This document shows positions 26,750 to 36,103 of a DNA stretch of 64,000 bases, one piece after another. The stretch's first letter is position 1. Every line of letters starts with the position of its first letter. The stretch covers positions 62,001 to 126,000 of the forward strand of contig NZ_JBHLUA010000021.1 of NCBI RefSeq assembly GCF_042433895.1, written 5' to 3'. The notes beneath the pieces are model-generated. The model worked only from the letters and a program-made list of their open reading frames with translations. It was not told where the DNA came from and did no database searches. This DNA is from Mesonia maritima (GTDB lineage Bacteria > Bacteroidota > Bacteroidia > Flavobacteriales > Flavobacteriaceae). Made by a program: the position numbers and the translations under genes.

Positions 26750-28417
26750 ATGAGAATCAATACCGCTCTTAAATCATTTTTTGCTGTTGCTGTTTTAGGC
26801 TTTGTCGCCTGCAACAACTCAAGAGACTACAAAGACAATTCCCGAGCTACCGGATGGGATTTAACCGGAAAAGATGGTATGATGAAATACCAAACAGATT
26901 ATGAGGGCCAAAAAACAGGTCCCGGTCTTGTCTTCATCGAAGGCGGAACGTTTACTATGGGTCGTGTTCAAGACGATGTAATGCACGATTGGAATAACAC
27001 GCCTACCCAACAACACGTTCAATCCTTTTATATGGATGAAACTGAAGTTACCAACCGTATGTATTTACAATACTTAGATTGGTTAAAATTAACGTTCCCT
27101 CCTACTGAGGAAAAATATAAAAATATTTATGTTGGAGCACTTCCCGATACATTAGTATGGAGAAACCGCTTAGGATATAATGAAACGATGACGAATAACT
27201 ATTTACGTCACCCGGCTTATCAGAATTATCCTGTGGTAGGTGTAAACTGGATTCAAGCAACTGAATTCAGTAAATGGAGAACTAACCGTGTAAACCAATT
27301 ATTATTAGAGCAAGAAGAGTATACTGCTGAAGGAGCCAGATTCCAAACAGATGCAAATTCTACTTTTGATACTGAAACTTATATAAATGCACCTACTAAA
27401 ACTTATGGTGGCAACGATTCTTTAATCCGTGGAAGAAATTCAGATAGATTAACTCAAGTAGTGAAAGAAGACACTATACATAAATACGTACAACGTAAAG
27501 ATGGTGTTCTTTTACCTGAATACCGTTTACCAACAGAAGCTGAGTGGGAGTACGCAGCTTTAGGAATGTCTAGTGTAAGAGAATACAATCAATATAGAGG
27601 AAGAAAAAAATACCCTTGGGATGGGCAATACACTCGTTCCGGAAGTAGAAAAACAAGCGGAGATCAATTAGCTAACTTTAAACAAGGTGATGGTGATTAC
27701 GGTGGTATTGCAGGATGGAGTGATGATGGTGCAGACATTACTGCGGAAATAAAATCTTACGCTCCAAATGATTACGGTTTATATGATATGGCCGGAAACG
27801 TTTCTGAATGGGTAGCTGATGTTTACAGACCTATCGTAGATGATGAATTTAATGACTTTAACTATTATCGAGGAAATGTTTATACAAAAAATTCAATTGG
27901 TCAAGATGGAACTGTTGAAGTATTAACTCCAGATAATATTGCTTACGATACGTTAAGTAATGGAAGTATTGTTGCTCGAGGTTTACCTGGCGAAATTAAA
28001 AAAGAACCTGTTACTAGAGAAGATACTTATTTAAGAACTCAATTTACAGAAAGTGATAATAGAGATTTCCGTGATGGAGACAAAGCTTCAGGAAGATATT
28101 ATCGAGAACAAGGAGATATTGAAGATGAATCAAAACGCATGTACAATTCTCCAAAACATCGAGTATCGGTAATGCAAGATTCAACTGGAAACTCTTCATT
28201 AGATAGACAATATGACACTTCTTCAGAAAGAACTACGCTTATTGACAACGAAGTTAGAGTATATAAAGGAGGTTCTTGGAGAGACAGAGCATATTGGTTA
28301 GATCCTGCTCAACGTCGTTACTTCCCACAAGATATGGCAACAGATGATATTGGTTTCAGAAATGCAATGTCTAGAGTTGGTTCTAAATCTCAAAAAGGAA
28401 AAAGAGCTAGAGATTAA
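26750..28417 (+). CDS. gldJ: Gliding motility lipoprotein GldJ
   Basis: A 555-residue lipoprotein required for gliding and for the T9SS in flavobacteria. The lipobox is LGFVACNNS (lipid Cys at about residue 22). The body is a formylglycine-generating-enzyme/sulfatase-modifying-factor fold: GGTFTMGRVQDDV, YRLPTEAEWEYAALG, YDMAGNVSEWVADVY and YKGGSWRDRAYW are all present. The start is taken at the ATG at 26750, which gives a proper signal peptide; an in-frame TTG at 26714 adds a non-signal extension. It is transcribed away from porU and followed by a terminator. Confidence 0.95.
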   Translation: MRINTALKSFFAVAVLGFVACNNSRDYKDNSRATGWDLTGKDGMMKYQTDYEGQKTGPGLVFIEGGTFTMGRVQDDVMHDWNNTPTQQHVQSFYMDETEVTNRMYLQYLDWLKLTFPPTEEKYKNIYVGALPDTLVWRNRLGYNETMTNNYLRHPAYQNYPVVGVNWIQATEFSKWRTNRVNQLLLEQEEYTAEGARFQTDANSTFDTETYINAPTKTYGGNDSLIRGRNSDRLTQVVKEDTIHKYVQRKDGVLLPEYRLPTEAEWEYAALGMSSVREYNQYRGRKKYPWDGQYTRSGSRKTSGDQLANFKQGDGDYGGIAGWSDDGADITAEIKSYAPNDYGLYDMAGNVSEWVADVYRPIVDDEFNDFNYYRGNVYTKNSIGQDGTVEVLTPDNIAYDTLSNGSIVARGLPGEIKKEPVTREDTYLRTQFTESDNRDFRDGDKASGRYYREQGDIEDESKRMYNSPKHRVSVMQDSTGNSSLDRQYDTSSERTTLIDNEVRVYKGGSWRDRAYWLDPAQRRYFPQDMATDDIGFRNAMSRVGSKSQKGKRARD

Positions 28418-28440
28418 AAACAATATAATTTAAAGTTTAC

Positions 28441-28474
28441 AAAAGCCCTTTAATTAATCTTAAAGGGCTTTTTT
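28441..28474 (+). terminator. Terminator after gldJ
   Basis: Perfect 12-bp inverted repeat (AAAAGCCCTTTA / TAAAGGGCTTTT) with an 8-base loop and T-run, 14 bases before murF. Confidence 0.88.
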
Positions 28475-28487
28475 ATATAAATAGATT

Positions 28488-29768
28488 ATGAAAATATCAG
28501 AATTACACAAACTATTTTTAGCTAGCAGCGGAATAAGTACTGATACCCGTAAAATAAAAGAAAAAAGCATTTTTTTCGCCTTGAAAGGAGAGAATTTCAA
28601 CGGTAATACCTTCGCTAAAGAAGCGCTAAAATTAGGTGCAAATTATGCTATAGTTGATGAAAAAATTAACATTGAAAATAAAAAGATTATATCCGTTGAA
28701 AACGTATTGTCATCACTTCAGCAGCTAGCCACCTATCACCGTAACTACTTAAAATTACCTATTATTGCGATAACGGGTAGCAACGGAAAAACAACCACAA
28801 AAGAATTAATTCATCGTGTATTATCTCAAAAATTTAATGCAAAAGCTACAGTCGGAAATTTAAACAATCATATTGGCGTTCCGCTTACGCTTTTAAGTTT
28901 TGATAGTTCTACTGAAATAGGAATTGTGGAAATGGGCGCAAACCATCAAAAAGAAATTGAAAAACTGACCGAAATTGCGTTACCTGATTATGGCTATATC
29001 ACGAATTTTGGAAAAGCTCATTTAGAAGGTTTCGGCGGTGTTGCAGGTGTAATTAAAGGAAAAAGCGAACTATACAAACATCTACAAAAGCACGACAAAA
29101 AAATTTTTATAAATGCTGATGATGAGTTACAACTAGAATTAACAGAAAATTCAAACACAATATCCTTCAGTGAACACAAAAAAGCAGATTATACCATTAA
29201 AACGCTTTCGAGTTCTCCCACTGTCATTGTTGAGTCCGAAAATACAACAATTAAAAGTAACCTTATAGGAAACTATAATACTAAAAATATTGCTATCGCT
29301 ATTGCTATCGGTTCGTATTTTGAGATTGAAATAAACCGAATTAAAGCTGCTATTGAAAGTTATCTTCCCGATAATAATCGATCACAGATTATTGAAAAAA
29401 ACAACAATAAAATTATACTTGACGCATACAATGCTAATCCTACAAGTATGGCTGCAGCACTAGAAAGTTTCAAACTAATAGATGCAAACCGAAAAATTGT
29501 GATTCTGGGCGATATGTTTGAAATCGGAAAAACTTCAAAAGAAGAACATCAAATTATAATTGATAAATTAAAAGAATATAATTTTGACGAAGCTTTTGTG
29601 TTAGGAAAAGACTTTAAGAAAACTGAAATAAATTCCGATAAAATTCAAGCTTTTCAAACTTTTGAAGAATTCAAGGATTACTTCAAAAAGGAGTCTGTTA
29701 AAAAAAGTACTATACTTATTAAGGGTTCAAGAGGAATGAAATTAGAACGTGTCTTAGAACTTCTTTAA
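28488..29768 (+). CDS. murF: UDP-N-acetylmuramoyl-tripeptide-D-alanyl-D-alanine ligase
   Basis: A 426-residue Mur ligase that adds D-Ala-D-Ala to the UDP-MurNAc tripeptide in peptidoglycan synthesis. The N-terminal substrate domain carries ISTDTRKIKEKSIFFALKG. The ATP loop is AITGSNGKTTTKELI (about residues 97-111), followed by VGNLNNHIGVPLTLL and the metal-binding GIVEMGANHQKEI. The C-terminal domain has LDAYNANPTSMAAAL and ILGDMFEIG. Length and motif order are normal. It ends 2 bases before the tRNA-Val gene on the opposite strand. Confidence 0.95.
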   Translation: MKISELHKLFLASSGISTDTRKIKEKSIFFALKGENFNGNTFAKEALKLGANYAIVDEKINIENKKIISVENVLSSLQQLATYHRNYLKLPIIAITGSNGKTTTKELIHRVLSQKFNAKATVGNLNNHIGVPLTLLSFDSSTEIGIVEMGANHQKEIEKLTEIALPDYGYITNFGKAHLEGFGGVAGVIKGKSELYKHLQKHDKKIFINADDELQLELTENSNTISFSEHKKADYTIKTLSSSPTVIVESENTTIKSNLIGNYNTKNIAIAIAIGSYFEIEINRIKAAIESYLPDNNRSQIIEKNNNKIILDAYNANPTSMAAALESFKLIDANRKIVILGDMFEIGKTSKEEHQIIIDKLKEYNFDEAFVLGKDFKKTEINSDKIQAFQTFEEFKDYFKKESVKKSTILIKGSRGMKLERVLELL

Positions 29769-29770
29769 AG

Positions 29771-29845
29771 TGGGTCATACTGGATTCGAACCAGTGACTT
29801 CTACCCTGTCAAGGTAACACTCTGAACCAACTGAGTTAATGACCC
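29771..29845 (-). tRNA. tRNA-Val (anticodon GAC)
   Basis: On the minus strand a 75-base cloverleaf folds completely. The 7-bp acceptor stem is GGGTCAT/ATGACCC, the D arm is ACTC...GAGT, and the anticodon stem TTACC/GGTAG carries loop TTGACAA, giving anticodon GAC. The T arm is ACTGG-TTCGAAT-CCAGT and the discriminator is A. CCA is not encoded. It reads GUC and GUU codons. Confidence 0.95.
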
Positions 29846-29856
29846 AAAATAAAAAT

Positions 29857-29864
29857 CAAAGATA
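29857..29864 (-). promoter_or_regulatory. -7 promoter element for tRNA-Val(GAC)
   Basis: TATCTTTG on the minus strand is a perfect TAnnTTTG match, 11 bases before the mature tRNA and directly after the terminator stem that separates it from the upstream tRNA. It implies independent transcription of this tRNA. Confidence 0.5.
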
Positions 29865-29898
29865 AAAAAATCCGAAGTAAAATTACTTCGGATTTTTT
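29865..29898 (-). terminator. Terminator between the two tRNA-Val genes
   Basis: Inverted repeat AAAAAATCCGAAGT / ACTTCGGATTTTTT with a 6-base loop, 2 bases after tRNA-Val(UAC). The T-run suits minus-strand termination; the symmetric A/T arms mean it could also work on the plus strand. Confidence 0.8.
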
Positions 29899-29900
29899 AG

Positions 29901-29975
29901 TGGGCGCGAAGGGATTCGAACCCCTGACCCCTTGGGTGTAAACCAAGTGCTCTGAACCAACTGAGCTACGCGCCC
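29901..29975 (-). tRNA. tRNA-Val (anticodon TAC)
   Basis: A 75-base cloverleaf on the minus strand. The acceptor stem is GGGCGCG/CGCGCCC, the D arm is GCTC...GAGC, and the anticodon stem CTTGG/CCAAG carries loop TTTACAC, giving anticodon TAC. The T arm is AGGGG-TTCGAAT-CCCTT and the discriminator is A. CCA is not encoded. It reads GUA and GUG codons and complements the neighbouring GAC isoacceptor. Confidence 0.96.
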
Positions 29976-30043
29976 TTATTGCTGTAATGCGGATGCAAAT
30001 ATAAACCATTTTTACATTTCACAAAGTATTTTTTTAAAAAAAA

Positions 30044-31264
30044 TTAAATTATTTCTGCCACTGTAAATGTACTTCCGCCAATAAAAATTAAATCATCTAA
30101 AGTAGCTGCTTCATTTGCAGCTAAATAGGCTCTTTCAACAGAATTATAAGTTTCGCCAAACAAATTATATTTTTCTGCGGAGTTTTGTAAAAGTAACGCA
30201 TCCATTCCTCTAGGAATTGAAGGTTTACAAAAATAATATTTCGCTTCTTTGGGAAATAGGGGTAAAATGAGTGATAAATCTTTATCATTCACTACTCCTA
30301 AAACAATATGTAATTTTTTAAAATCTTCTTCTAACAACTGACGGATGACACATCGTAAACCTTCAGCATTATGAGCTGTATCACAAATTACTTTAGGGTT
30401 TAGTGATAAAGTTTCCCATCGCCCTTTTAAATTTGTATTGCTTTTTGTTTTAGCAATTCCCGCTTTTATATTACTTTCATCAATACTCCAACCCAGAGAG
30501 CGTAAAATTTCAAGACTGGCAATTACCGTTTTTTTGTTATGTTCTTGGTAATTTCCTTTTAAATCTGAAGGATAAGCTGCCCAAATATTCATTTCATTAG
30601 CGAAAGAAATACAAGAGCCAGTTTCTTGAGCTTTTTCTTCAAAAACTAAGCGAGTATTCTTAGCACTTTCTCCGATTACGACCGGAATTCCCTTTTTTAT
30701 GATTCCCGCTTTTTCGCTGGCAATTTCTTCTAGTGTATTTCCTAAAAATTGTGTGTGATCTAAACCAATATTTGTAATTACAGAAAGTTCTGGCGTAATA
30801 ATATTGGTTGAATCTAATCTTCCGCCCAAACCAACTTCAATTATTGCTACATCGATGTTTTCTTCCGCAAAATACTGAAACGCCATTGCAACTGTCATTT
30901 CAAAAAAAGAAGGCCGTAAATCTTGTAAAAATTCACTATTTTCTTCTATAAAATTCACTACAAATTCTTCAGAAACATCTTTACCATTAATTTTTATACG
31001 CTCTCTAAAATCTTTTAAATGAGGTGAAGTATATAAACCCACACGATAGCCACATTCTTGTAAAACAGAAGCCAACATATGACTGGTTGAACCTTTTCCA
31101 TTTGTTCCTGCTACGTGAATGCTCTTAAATTTTTTATGCGGAAATCCTAAATGTTTTGAAAGAGCTAAACTATTTGTTAAGTCTTTTTTAAAAGCAGTTT
31201 TCCCTTGTTTCTGATACATAGGCAACTGCTGGAACATCCAGTCTAAAGTTTCTTTATAATTCAT
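30044..31264 (-). CDS. folC: Bifunctional folylpolyglutamate synthase/dihydrofolate synthase
   Basis: A 406-residue Mur-ligase-like enzyme that glutamylates dihydropteroate or folate. The ATP loop is VAGTNGKGSTSHML (about residues 51-64). GLYTSPHLKDFRERI, IIEVGLGGRLDSTNII and NIGLDHTQFLGNT follow, and the C-terminal domain has DTAHNAEGL. The start is set at the ATG at 31264 (MNYKETLDWMF), 7 bases after the tonB-like stop; a longer frame from 31300 would overlap that gene. It is the last gene of the ExbB-ExbD-TonB transcript. Confidence 0.94.
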   Translation of the reverse strand: MNYKETLDWMFQQLPMYQKQGKTAFKKDLTNSLALSKHLGFPHKKFKSIHVAGTNGKGSTSHMLASVLQECGYRVGLYTSPHLKDFRERIKINGKDVSEEFVVNFIEENSEFLQDLRPSFFEMTVAMAFQYFAEENIDVAIIEVGLGGRLDSTNIITPELSVITNIGLDHTQFLGNTLEEIASEKAGIIKKGIPVVIGESAKNTRLVFEEKAQETGSCISFANEMNIWAAYPSDLKGNYQEHNKKTVIASLEILRSLGWSIDESNIKAGIAKTKSNTNLKGRWETLSLNPKVICDTAHNAEGLRCVIRQLLEEDFKKLHIVLGVVNDKDLSLILPLFPKEAKYYFCKPSIPRGMDALLLQNSAEKYNLFGETYNSVERAYLAANEAATLDDLIFIGGSTFTVAEII

Positions 31265-31271
31265 GGAAATA

Positions 31272-32138
31272 TTAATCGGAAAGTTTGAACTCGTAAACAA
31301 TAGTCCCTACCTGTTTTACAGGCGCATCTGCATCACTATTAAATTTAGTGGCTAAAGCTGCACGACGAGCTGGTTCTAATAAACAAGAAGCAGTATTGGT
31401 AGTGCCTTTAACACCGGCTACAGCATTTACAACTTTGCCTTGTTGGTTAACTTCTATTTTCACCACTACGACACCGGACTCGTTACAATCTTGAACAAAT
31501 TTTTCTTTATTTAATGCTTTTCTACCTCCTAAACGATAATTTCCGTCGCCATCAAGACCTTTTCCTTGACCATAATAAGAAGAAGCATCGGGATCGCCAT
31601 TGGGATCTCCTTTATCTCCAGCTTGATTATCATTTCCTTCACCTCCATTTTCTTGACCATCTTTTTTAGGTCCGTTTAAAATGCTATTCATTGCATCTGA
31701 AGTGGATTTATCTGGTTTAGGATCTGGTTTCTTTACTTCTTTCGGTTTTTCTTTAACCGGTTCAGTTTTTTCTTCAGCAGGCTTTTCTTCTTTTTTAGGT
31801 TTATCAGTAGGAGTTGGTTTGGTTTCTTTTTTCTTATCTTTTATTACCGGTGCATCTTCTGTATCTTGAGAAATCACCTCTTCATTTACTTCTGGTTCAC
31901 TTTGCGGTGTTGAAGTTGACTGAGAAGTACTTTGTTGCGGTGCAGATTTTACAGGTTCTGTAGGTTGCTCTGTACCTGAACCTACTTCTGATGTTCCGAA
32001 ATTTACGGCAATTCCATTTTCCGGTGGTGGATCCAAATAGGTTAAACCAAAGAAAAACAACAAAATAAGCAACAGCGTATTGATGATTACCGTAATAATC
32101 AGCGATTTTTTCTCATGTTTGGTTTCAAACAACGCCAT
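31272..32138 (-). CDS. TonB-family energy transducer
   Basis: A 288-residue protein with one N-terminal membrane anchor (SLIITVIINTLLLILLFFFG, about residues 12-31). A long periplasmic Pro/Lys/Glu-rich spacer (about 60-150) is followed by a glycine-rich segment and a C-terminal TonB/TolA-like domain. That domain contains VVVVKIEVNQQGKVVNAVAG and two cysteines (DCNESG and ASCLLEP) that may form a disulfide. It is the third gene of an ExbB-ExbD-TonB operon and should transmit proton-motive force to outer-membrane partners. TonB versus TolA-like function cannot be settled from sequence. Confidence 0.87.
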   Translation of the reverse strand: MALFETKHEKKSLIITVIINTLLLILLFFFGLTYLDPPPENGIAVNFGTSEVGSGTEQPTEPVKSAPQQSTSQSTSTPQSEPEVNEEVISQDTEDAPVIKDKKKETKPTPTDKPKKEEKPAEEKTEPVKEKPKEVKKPDPKPDKSTSDAMNSILNGPKKDGQENGGEGNDNQAGDKGDPNGDPDASSYYGQGKGLDGDGNYRLGGRKALNKEKFVQDCNESGVVVVKIEVNQQGKVVNAVAGVKGTTNTASCLLEPARRAALATKFNSDADAPVKQVGTIVYEFKLSD

Positions 32139-32150
32139 ATAACTTTTTAT

Positions 32151-32543
32151 TTATTGCGGCTTAACCGCCAACACTATTTTATACTCATTCCTTTTTGCGA
32201 TATCCATTACATTTACCGCATCTTGAATAGGCACGCTTTCTTCAGCTCTTAAAATAATCGTAGGCTCTTCCACTCCTCGTAAACGCTTCTGCAATTCTAA
32301 TTCCAAATTATTTTTTGAAATTCTTTCATCATTTATATAAACTTCTAACTCTTTAGTAATACTCACCGCCAAATTTTGCTTATTGGTAGTTTTCCCTTTG
32401 GCTTTAGGTAAAATAAGATCTAAAGCTTCGGGCGTGATTACCGGAGAAGTTAACATAAAAAACACCAATAACAGAAACACAATATCTGTCATGGAAGACA
32501 TGCTAAATTCGGGACTTACTTTATTTCTTCCTCTTAAATTCAT
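32151..32543 (-). CDS. exbD: ExbD/TolR-family biopolymer transporter
   Basis: A 130-residue protein with one membrane helix near the N-terminus containing the key aspartate (FSMSSMTDIVFLLLVFFMLT, Asp at about residue 20) and a periplasmic domain ending VNVMDIAKRNEYKIVLAVKP. It forms the proton-driven motor with ExbB. Start and stop are 1 and 12 bases from its neighbours. Confidence 0.93.
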   Translation of the reverse strand: MNLRGRNKVSPEFSMSSMTDIVFLLLVFFMLTSPVITPEALDLILPKAKGKTTNKQNLAVSITKELEVYINDERISKNNLELELQKRLRGVEEPTIILRAEESVPIQDAVNVMDIAKRNEYKIVLAVKPQ

Positions 32544-32544
32544 A

Positions 32545-33246
32545 TTAAGCCGGTTCGTTTAATAAGTCTAAGAAATCTACTGCTGTAGCTTCCATTTGGT
32601 GCACAACTTTATCGGTTTTTACAACCAAATGATTATAACCGATATAAGCAATAATTCCTACAATTAAACCTGCAACTGTTGTGGTCATCGCGGTGTAAAT
32701 TCCTTGTGCCAAAGAACCCATTTCTGCCTGACCGCTACTTGTTGCTAATTCATGAAAAGCCAAAACCATACCAATTACAGTTCCTAAAAACCCAATCATT
32801 GGTGCTGCTCCGGCAATTGTTGCTAGAATACTTACGTTTTTTTCTAATTTATAAACTTCGAGTCTTCCTGCATTTTCGATAGCGGTATTAATATCTTCTA
32901 GCGGACTTCCGATTCTGGAAATTCCTTTTTCAGTTAAACGAGCAACCGGAGAATTCTCTTGCGCGCATCTAATTTTTGCAGCTTCAATATTTCCGGTAGC
33001 AACATTATCTTTTATCTGAGCCATAAAATTAGGATCAGATTTTGAAGCTGCTTTTATGGCAAAAAGACGTTCAAAATAAATATACATTGCTACCACTAGC
33101 AATACAAAAAGAATAGCAATGATAATTGTTCCGCCAATACCACCACTAAAAATTAATTCAAAAAAAGAAAGCGTTTTTTCTTCGGGTACTTGTTCTGCCG
33201 CATCTTGAGCTTGGTTGGCAGCTTCTTGCATAAATATTGCTAGCAT
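32545..33246 (-). CDS. exbB: ExbB/TolQ-family proton channel protein
   Basis: A 233-residue inner-membrane motor protein with three hydrophobic segments: GGTIIIAILFVLLVVAMYIY, then IAGAAPMIGFLGTVIGMVLAF, then GIYTAMTTTVAGLIVGIIAY. The last two contain the conserved threonines and prolines of the MotA/TolQ/ExbB channel. A second ATG at residue 6 is an alternative start. It is the first gene of the transducer operon. Confidence 0.93.
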   Translation of the reverse strand: MLAIFMQEAANQAQDAAEQVPEEKTLSFFELIFSGGIGGTIIIAILFVLLVVAMYIYFERLFAIKAASKSDPNFMAQIKDNVATGNIEAAKIRCAQENSPVARLTEKGISRIGSPLEDINTAIENAGRLEVYKLEKNVSILATIAGAAPMIGFLGTVIGMVLAFHELATSSGQAEMGSLAQGIYTAMTTTVAGLIVGIIAYIGYNHLVVKTDKVVHQMEATAVDFLDLLNEPA

Positions 33247-33329
33247 AAATCTATTCGTTTAATTTTGATAACGTTTAATCTACTAAATAATTATAATTTA
33301 AGATATAAAGCTAAGTTATTTCCAGTTGA

Positions 33330-34799
33330 CTACAAAAAAAACACGACTCCTAAATAACCAATTAAGGCTAATACAATGGTATAAGGTAGTGCCATTTTCA
33401 CCATTTTAAAATAAGATAAATTTATAAGTGGTGCTAAAGAAGAAGTTAATAAAAATAAAAAAGCAGCTTGTCCGTTTGGCGTTGCAACACTTGGTAAATT
33501 AGTACCTGAATTTATCGCTATTGCTAATTTTTCAAATTGTGCTTGTGTTATATTTCCATTTTGAAATGCATTTTGCACTTCTCCTATATAAACAGTTGCC
33601 ACAAAAACATTATCGCTAATCATGGAAAGTAAGCCATTTGCCACATAAAATACTGAAGGTTGATCTGACGGATCTAAAGTAAGCGCCCAATCGATTATAG
33701 GATGAAAAAGATGCTGTTCATGAATCATTGCTACAATTACAAAGAACACCACAATTAATCCGGTAAAAGGTAAAGCTTCTTCAAAGGCTTTTCCTAAGCT
33801 ATGCTCATCTGTGATTCCCATAAAGGCAGTTTGCACCACAATTAAACCTAAACCAATAAATCCGACAGGCGCGATATGAAGTGCTAAACCGGCAATTAAT
33901 AATATAGCAGCTATACTTTGTACTACTAAGCCATATTTTTCAGATGAAGTTCGTTTTTCATCCATTTCATCGGTATAATTTTCTATAATCGTACGTGCTA
34001 CTTTTGGAAGTTTTTGCCCAAATCCAAACCAACCGGTCGTTTCCAATAAAATGGTGGTAAGTAAACCAGCTAACAAAACAGGAAGTGTAATAGGAGCCAT
34101 TTTTACAAAAAACTCAACAAAATCCCATCCCATTTTTTCTCCTATCAATAAATTCTGTGGTTCTCCAACAAGCGTACAAACGCCTCCCAGTGCAGTACCT
34201 ACAACGCCATGCATCATTAAGCTTCTTAAAAAACTTCTGAATTTCTCTAAGGTTTCACCGCTTAATTCTTTCCTATCTAGAATTCCGCTTTCGTTATAAT
34301 CTGTATCGGCAGATTGAATTTTATGATAAACACCATAAAAGCCAACGGATACACTAATTAAAACCGCAGTTACCGTTAAAGCATCGAGAAAAGCGGAAAG
34401 AACTGCCGAAAGTAATACGAATAATAACGATAACACCAGTTTAGATTTTATTTTAGTAAACACTTTACTGAAAATAAACATCAATAAAGGTTTCATAAAA
34501 TAAATTCCCGCAACCATAAACATGAGCAGAAAAATGACTTCGAAATTTTGAATAACTTCATTTTTAGCCTTTTCTGGAGAAGTTAAATTCAAAACTAAAA
34601 TTTCTACAGCCAACAAACCACCCGATTGCAATGGGTAACATTTTAGGGCCATGGCTAAGGTGAAAATAAATTCTGCTATAAAAAGCCAAGCTGTTATGGT
34701 TGACCCGAGAACGTAAAATGAAAGAACATTAAATGCTAAAAAGAAAACGATAGCATATTTAAACCACTTGGGACTATTGCCCAAAAAATTTTTTAACAT
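33330..34799 (-). CDS. nhaB: Sodium/proton antiporter NhaB
   Basis: A 489-residue polytopic transporter closely resembling proteobacterial NhaB: NFLGNSPKWFKYAIVFFLAF, ITAWLFIAEFIFTLAMALKC and LLLMFMVAGIYFMKPLLMFI are characteristic. LSAFLDALTVTAVLISVSVG carries a conserved membrane aspartate, followed by GVCTLVGEPQNLLIGEKMGW. It exports sodium in exchange for protons, which fits a marine or salt-exposed organism. It is a single gene between the ExbB operon and the amino-acid dehydrogenase. Confidence 0.93.
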   Translation of the reverse strand: MLKNFLGNSPKWFKYAIVFFLAFNVLSFYVLGSTITAWLFIAEFIFTLAMALKCYPLQSGGLLAVEILVLNLTSPEKAKNEVIQNFEVIFLLMFMVAGIYFMKPLLMFIFSKVFTKIKSKLVLSLLFVLLSAVLSAFLDALTVTAVLISVSVGFYGVYHKIQSADTDYNESGILDRKELSGETLEKFRSFLRSLMMHGVVGTALGGVCTLVGEPQNLLIGEKMGWDFVEFFVKMAPITLPVLLAGLLTTILLETTGWFGFGQKLPKVARTIIENYTDEMDEKRTSSEKYGLVVQSIAAILLIAGLALHIAPVGFIGLGLIVVQTAFMGITDEHSLGKAFEEALPFTGLIVVFFVIVAMIHEQHLFHPIIDWALTLDPSDQPSVFYVANGLLSMISDNVFVATVYIGEVQNAFQNGNITQAQFEKLAIAINSGTNLPSVATPNGQAAFLFLLTSSLAPLINLSYFKMVKMALPYTIVLALIGYLGVVFFL

Positions 34800-34838
34800 G
34801 GGTTAGAATTAAAAAAGAGTTACTGTTTCTGTGTTACA

Positions 34839-36065
34839 TTAAACAAGTTGTTTTAAAGCGATTTCAAAAGCAGTTTTACTAATGTTCGTTTTAGAACTGT
34901 TATTATCGAATGTATTTTTTATTGCATTTTTAATGGTCATGGAAGTATCATTAAAAATTGACTCGTCTGTCATTTGTACGCGACGTTCCATAAAATAAGC
35001 GAAAACTCTTGCCATTCCACAGTTTGAAATGAAATCTGGAATTAAACTTACACGCTGATCGGTAAACTCCATAATCTCTCCAAAGAAAATCTCTTTATCT
35101 GCAAATGGCACATTCGCTCCGCAAGAAATTACTTCTAACCCATTATCGATCATCGTTGAAATTTGCTCTTTAGTCACTAATCGTGAAGCGGCACACGGTG
35201 CAAATATTTCAGCTTTTATATTCCATATTTTTTCATTGATTTCTTCAAAAGGAATCATGTTATCGGCTGCAAGTGTATTTCCTTTTTTATTTAAGAAAAG
35301 TTCTTTTATTTCTTCAAAAGAGAAACCATCTTCATTTATTAATCCTCCAGCTCTATCGATAATTCCCACAACTTTAGCTCCCATTTGCGCTAAATAATAA
35401 GCTGCTGCAGAACCTACATTTCCAAAACCTTGTACTACGGCGCGTTTACCTTTAACATCACCACCATAAATTTCGTAATAATGACGAACCGCTTCAGCCA
35501 CGCCATAACCGGTAATCATATCGGCTACGGTATATTTTCGCGTTACATCTGGAGAATATTCTGAATTTTCTAAAACTTTAATTACCCCGTGACGAAGTTG
35601 ACCGATTCTGTTAATTTTATCGGCTTCGCTTGGCTTAAAATGACCGGAAAAAACCCCTTCTTGCGGATGCCAAACGCCACAATTTTCAGTAATAGGAATT
35701 ACTTCGTGAATTTCATCCACATTTAAATCGCCTCCGGTTCCATAATAATTTTTCAATAATGGTGAAACCGCTTTGTACCAACGTTCTAAAACTCCCTTTT
35801 TTCGTGGATCGTTTGGGTCGAAATTAATTCCAGATTTCGCTCCGCCAATTGCCGGACCTGAAACGGTAAATTTTACTTCCATGGTTTTCGCCAACGATAG
35901 TACTTCATTCATATCTAAACCTTTGCGCATTCTGGTTCCGCCACCGGCAGCACCGCCACGCAATGAGTTTATAACCGTCCAGCCTTCCGCTTCGGTTTCA
36001 GAATCTTTCCAGTTGAATACAATTTCGGGTTGTTTATTTTCGTATAGTTTAAGTAGATCTTTCAC
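34839..36065 (-). CDS. Glu/Leu/Phe/Val family dehydrogenase
   Basis: A 408-residue NAD(P)-dependent amino-acid dehydrogenase. The N-terminal half carries RGGAAGGGTRMRKGL and SGPAIGGAKSGINFDPNDP (substrate loop with the catalytic lysine). The cofactor domain has AVVQGFGNVGSAAAYYLAQM (about residues 208-227) and GANVPF near the C-terminus. I place the start at the GTG at 36065 (reading V/M-K-D-L-L), because the -7 promoter element at 36104-36111 lies downstream of the ATG at 36122 and would exclude it from the transcript. Whether it prefers glutamate, leucine or valine is not decidable here. Confidence 0.88.
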   Translation of the reverse strand: MKDLLKLYENKQPEIVFNWKDSETEAEGWTVINSLRGGAAGGGTRMRKGLDMNEVLSLAKTMEVKFTVSGPAIGGAKSGINFDPNDPRKKGVLERWYKAVSPLLKNYYGTGGDLNVDEIHEVIPITENCGVWHPQEGVFSGHFKPSEADKINRIGQLRHGVIKVLENSEYSPDVTRKYTVADMITGYGVAEAVRHYYEIYGGDVKGKRAVVQGFGNVGSAAAYYLAQMGAKVVGIIDRAGGLINEDGFSFEEIKELFLNKKGNTLAADNMIPFEEINEKIWNIKAEIFAPCAASRLVTKEQISTMIDNGLEVISCGANVPFADKEIFFGEIMEFTDQRVSLIPDFISNCGMARVFAYFMERRVQMTDESIFNDTSMTIKNAIKNTFDNNSSKTNISKTAFEIALKQLV

Positions 36066-36103
36066 AAGTATTGAATTTTTAGGGTATTTTAATTTTTGCT
36101 GCA

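Noticed and set aside
29771..29975. tRNA-Val genes considered as an integration site
   Set aside because: No integrase and no partial tRNA duplicate was seen on either side; the flanking genes are murF and folC.
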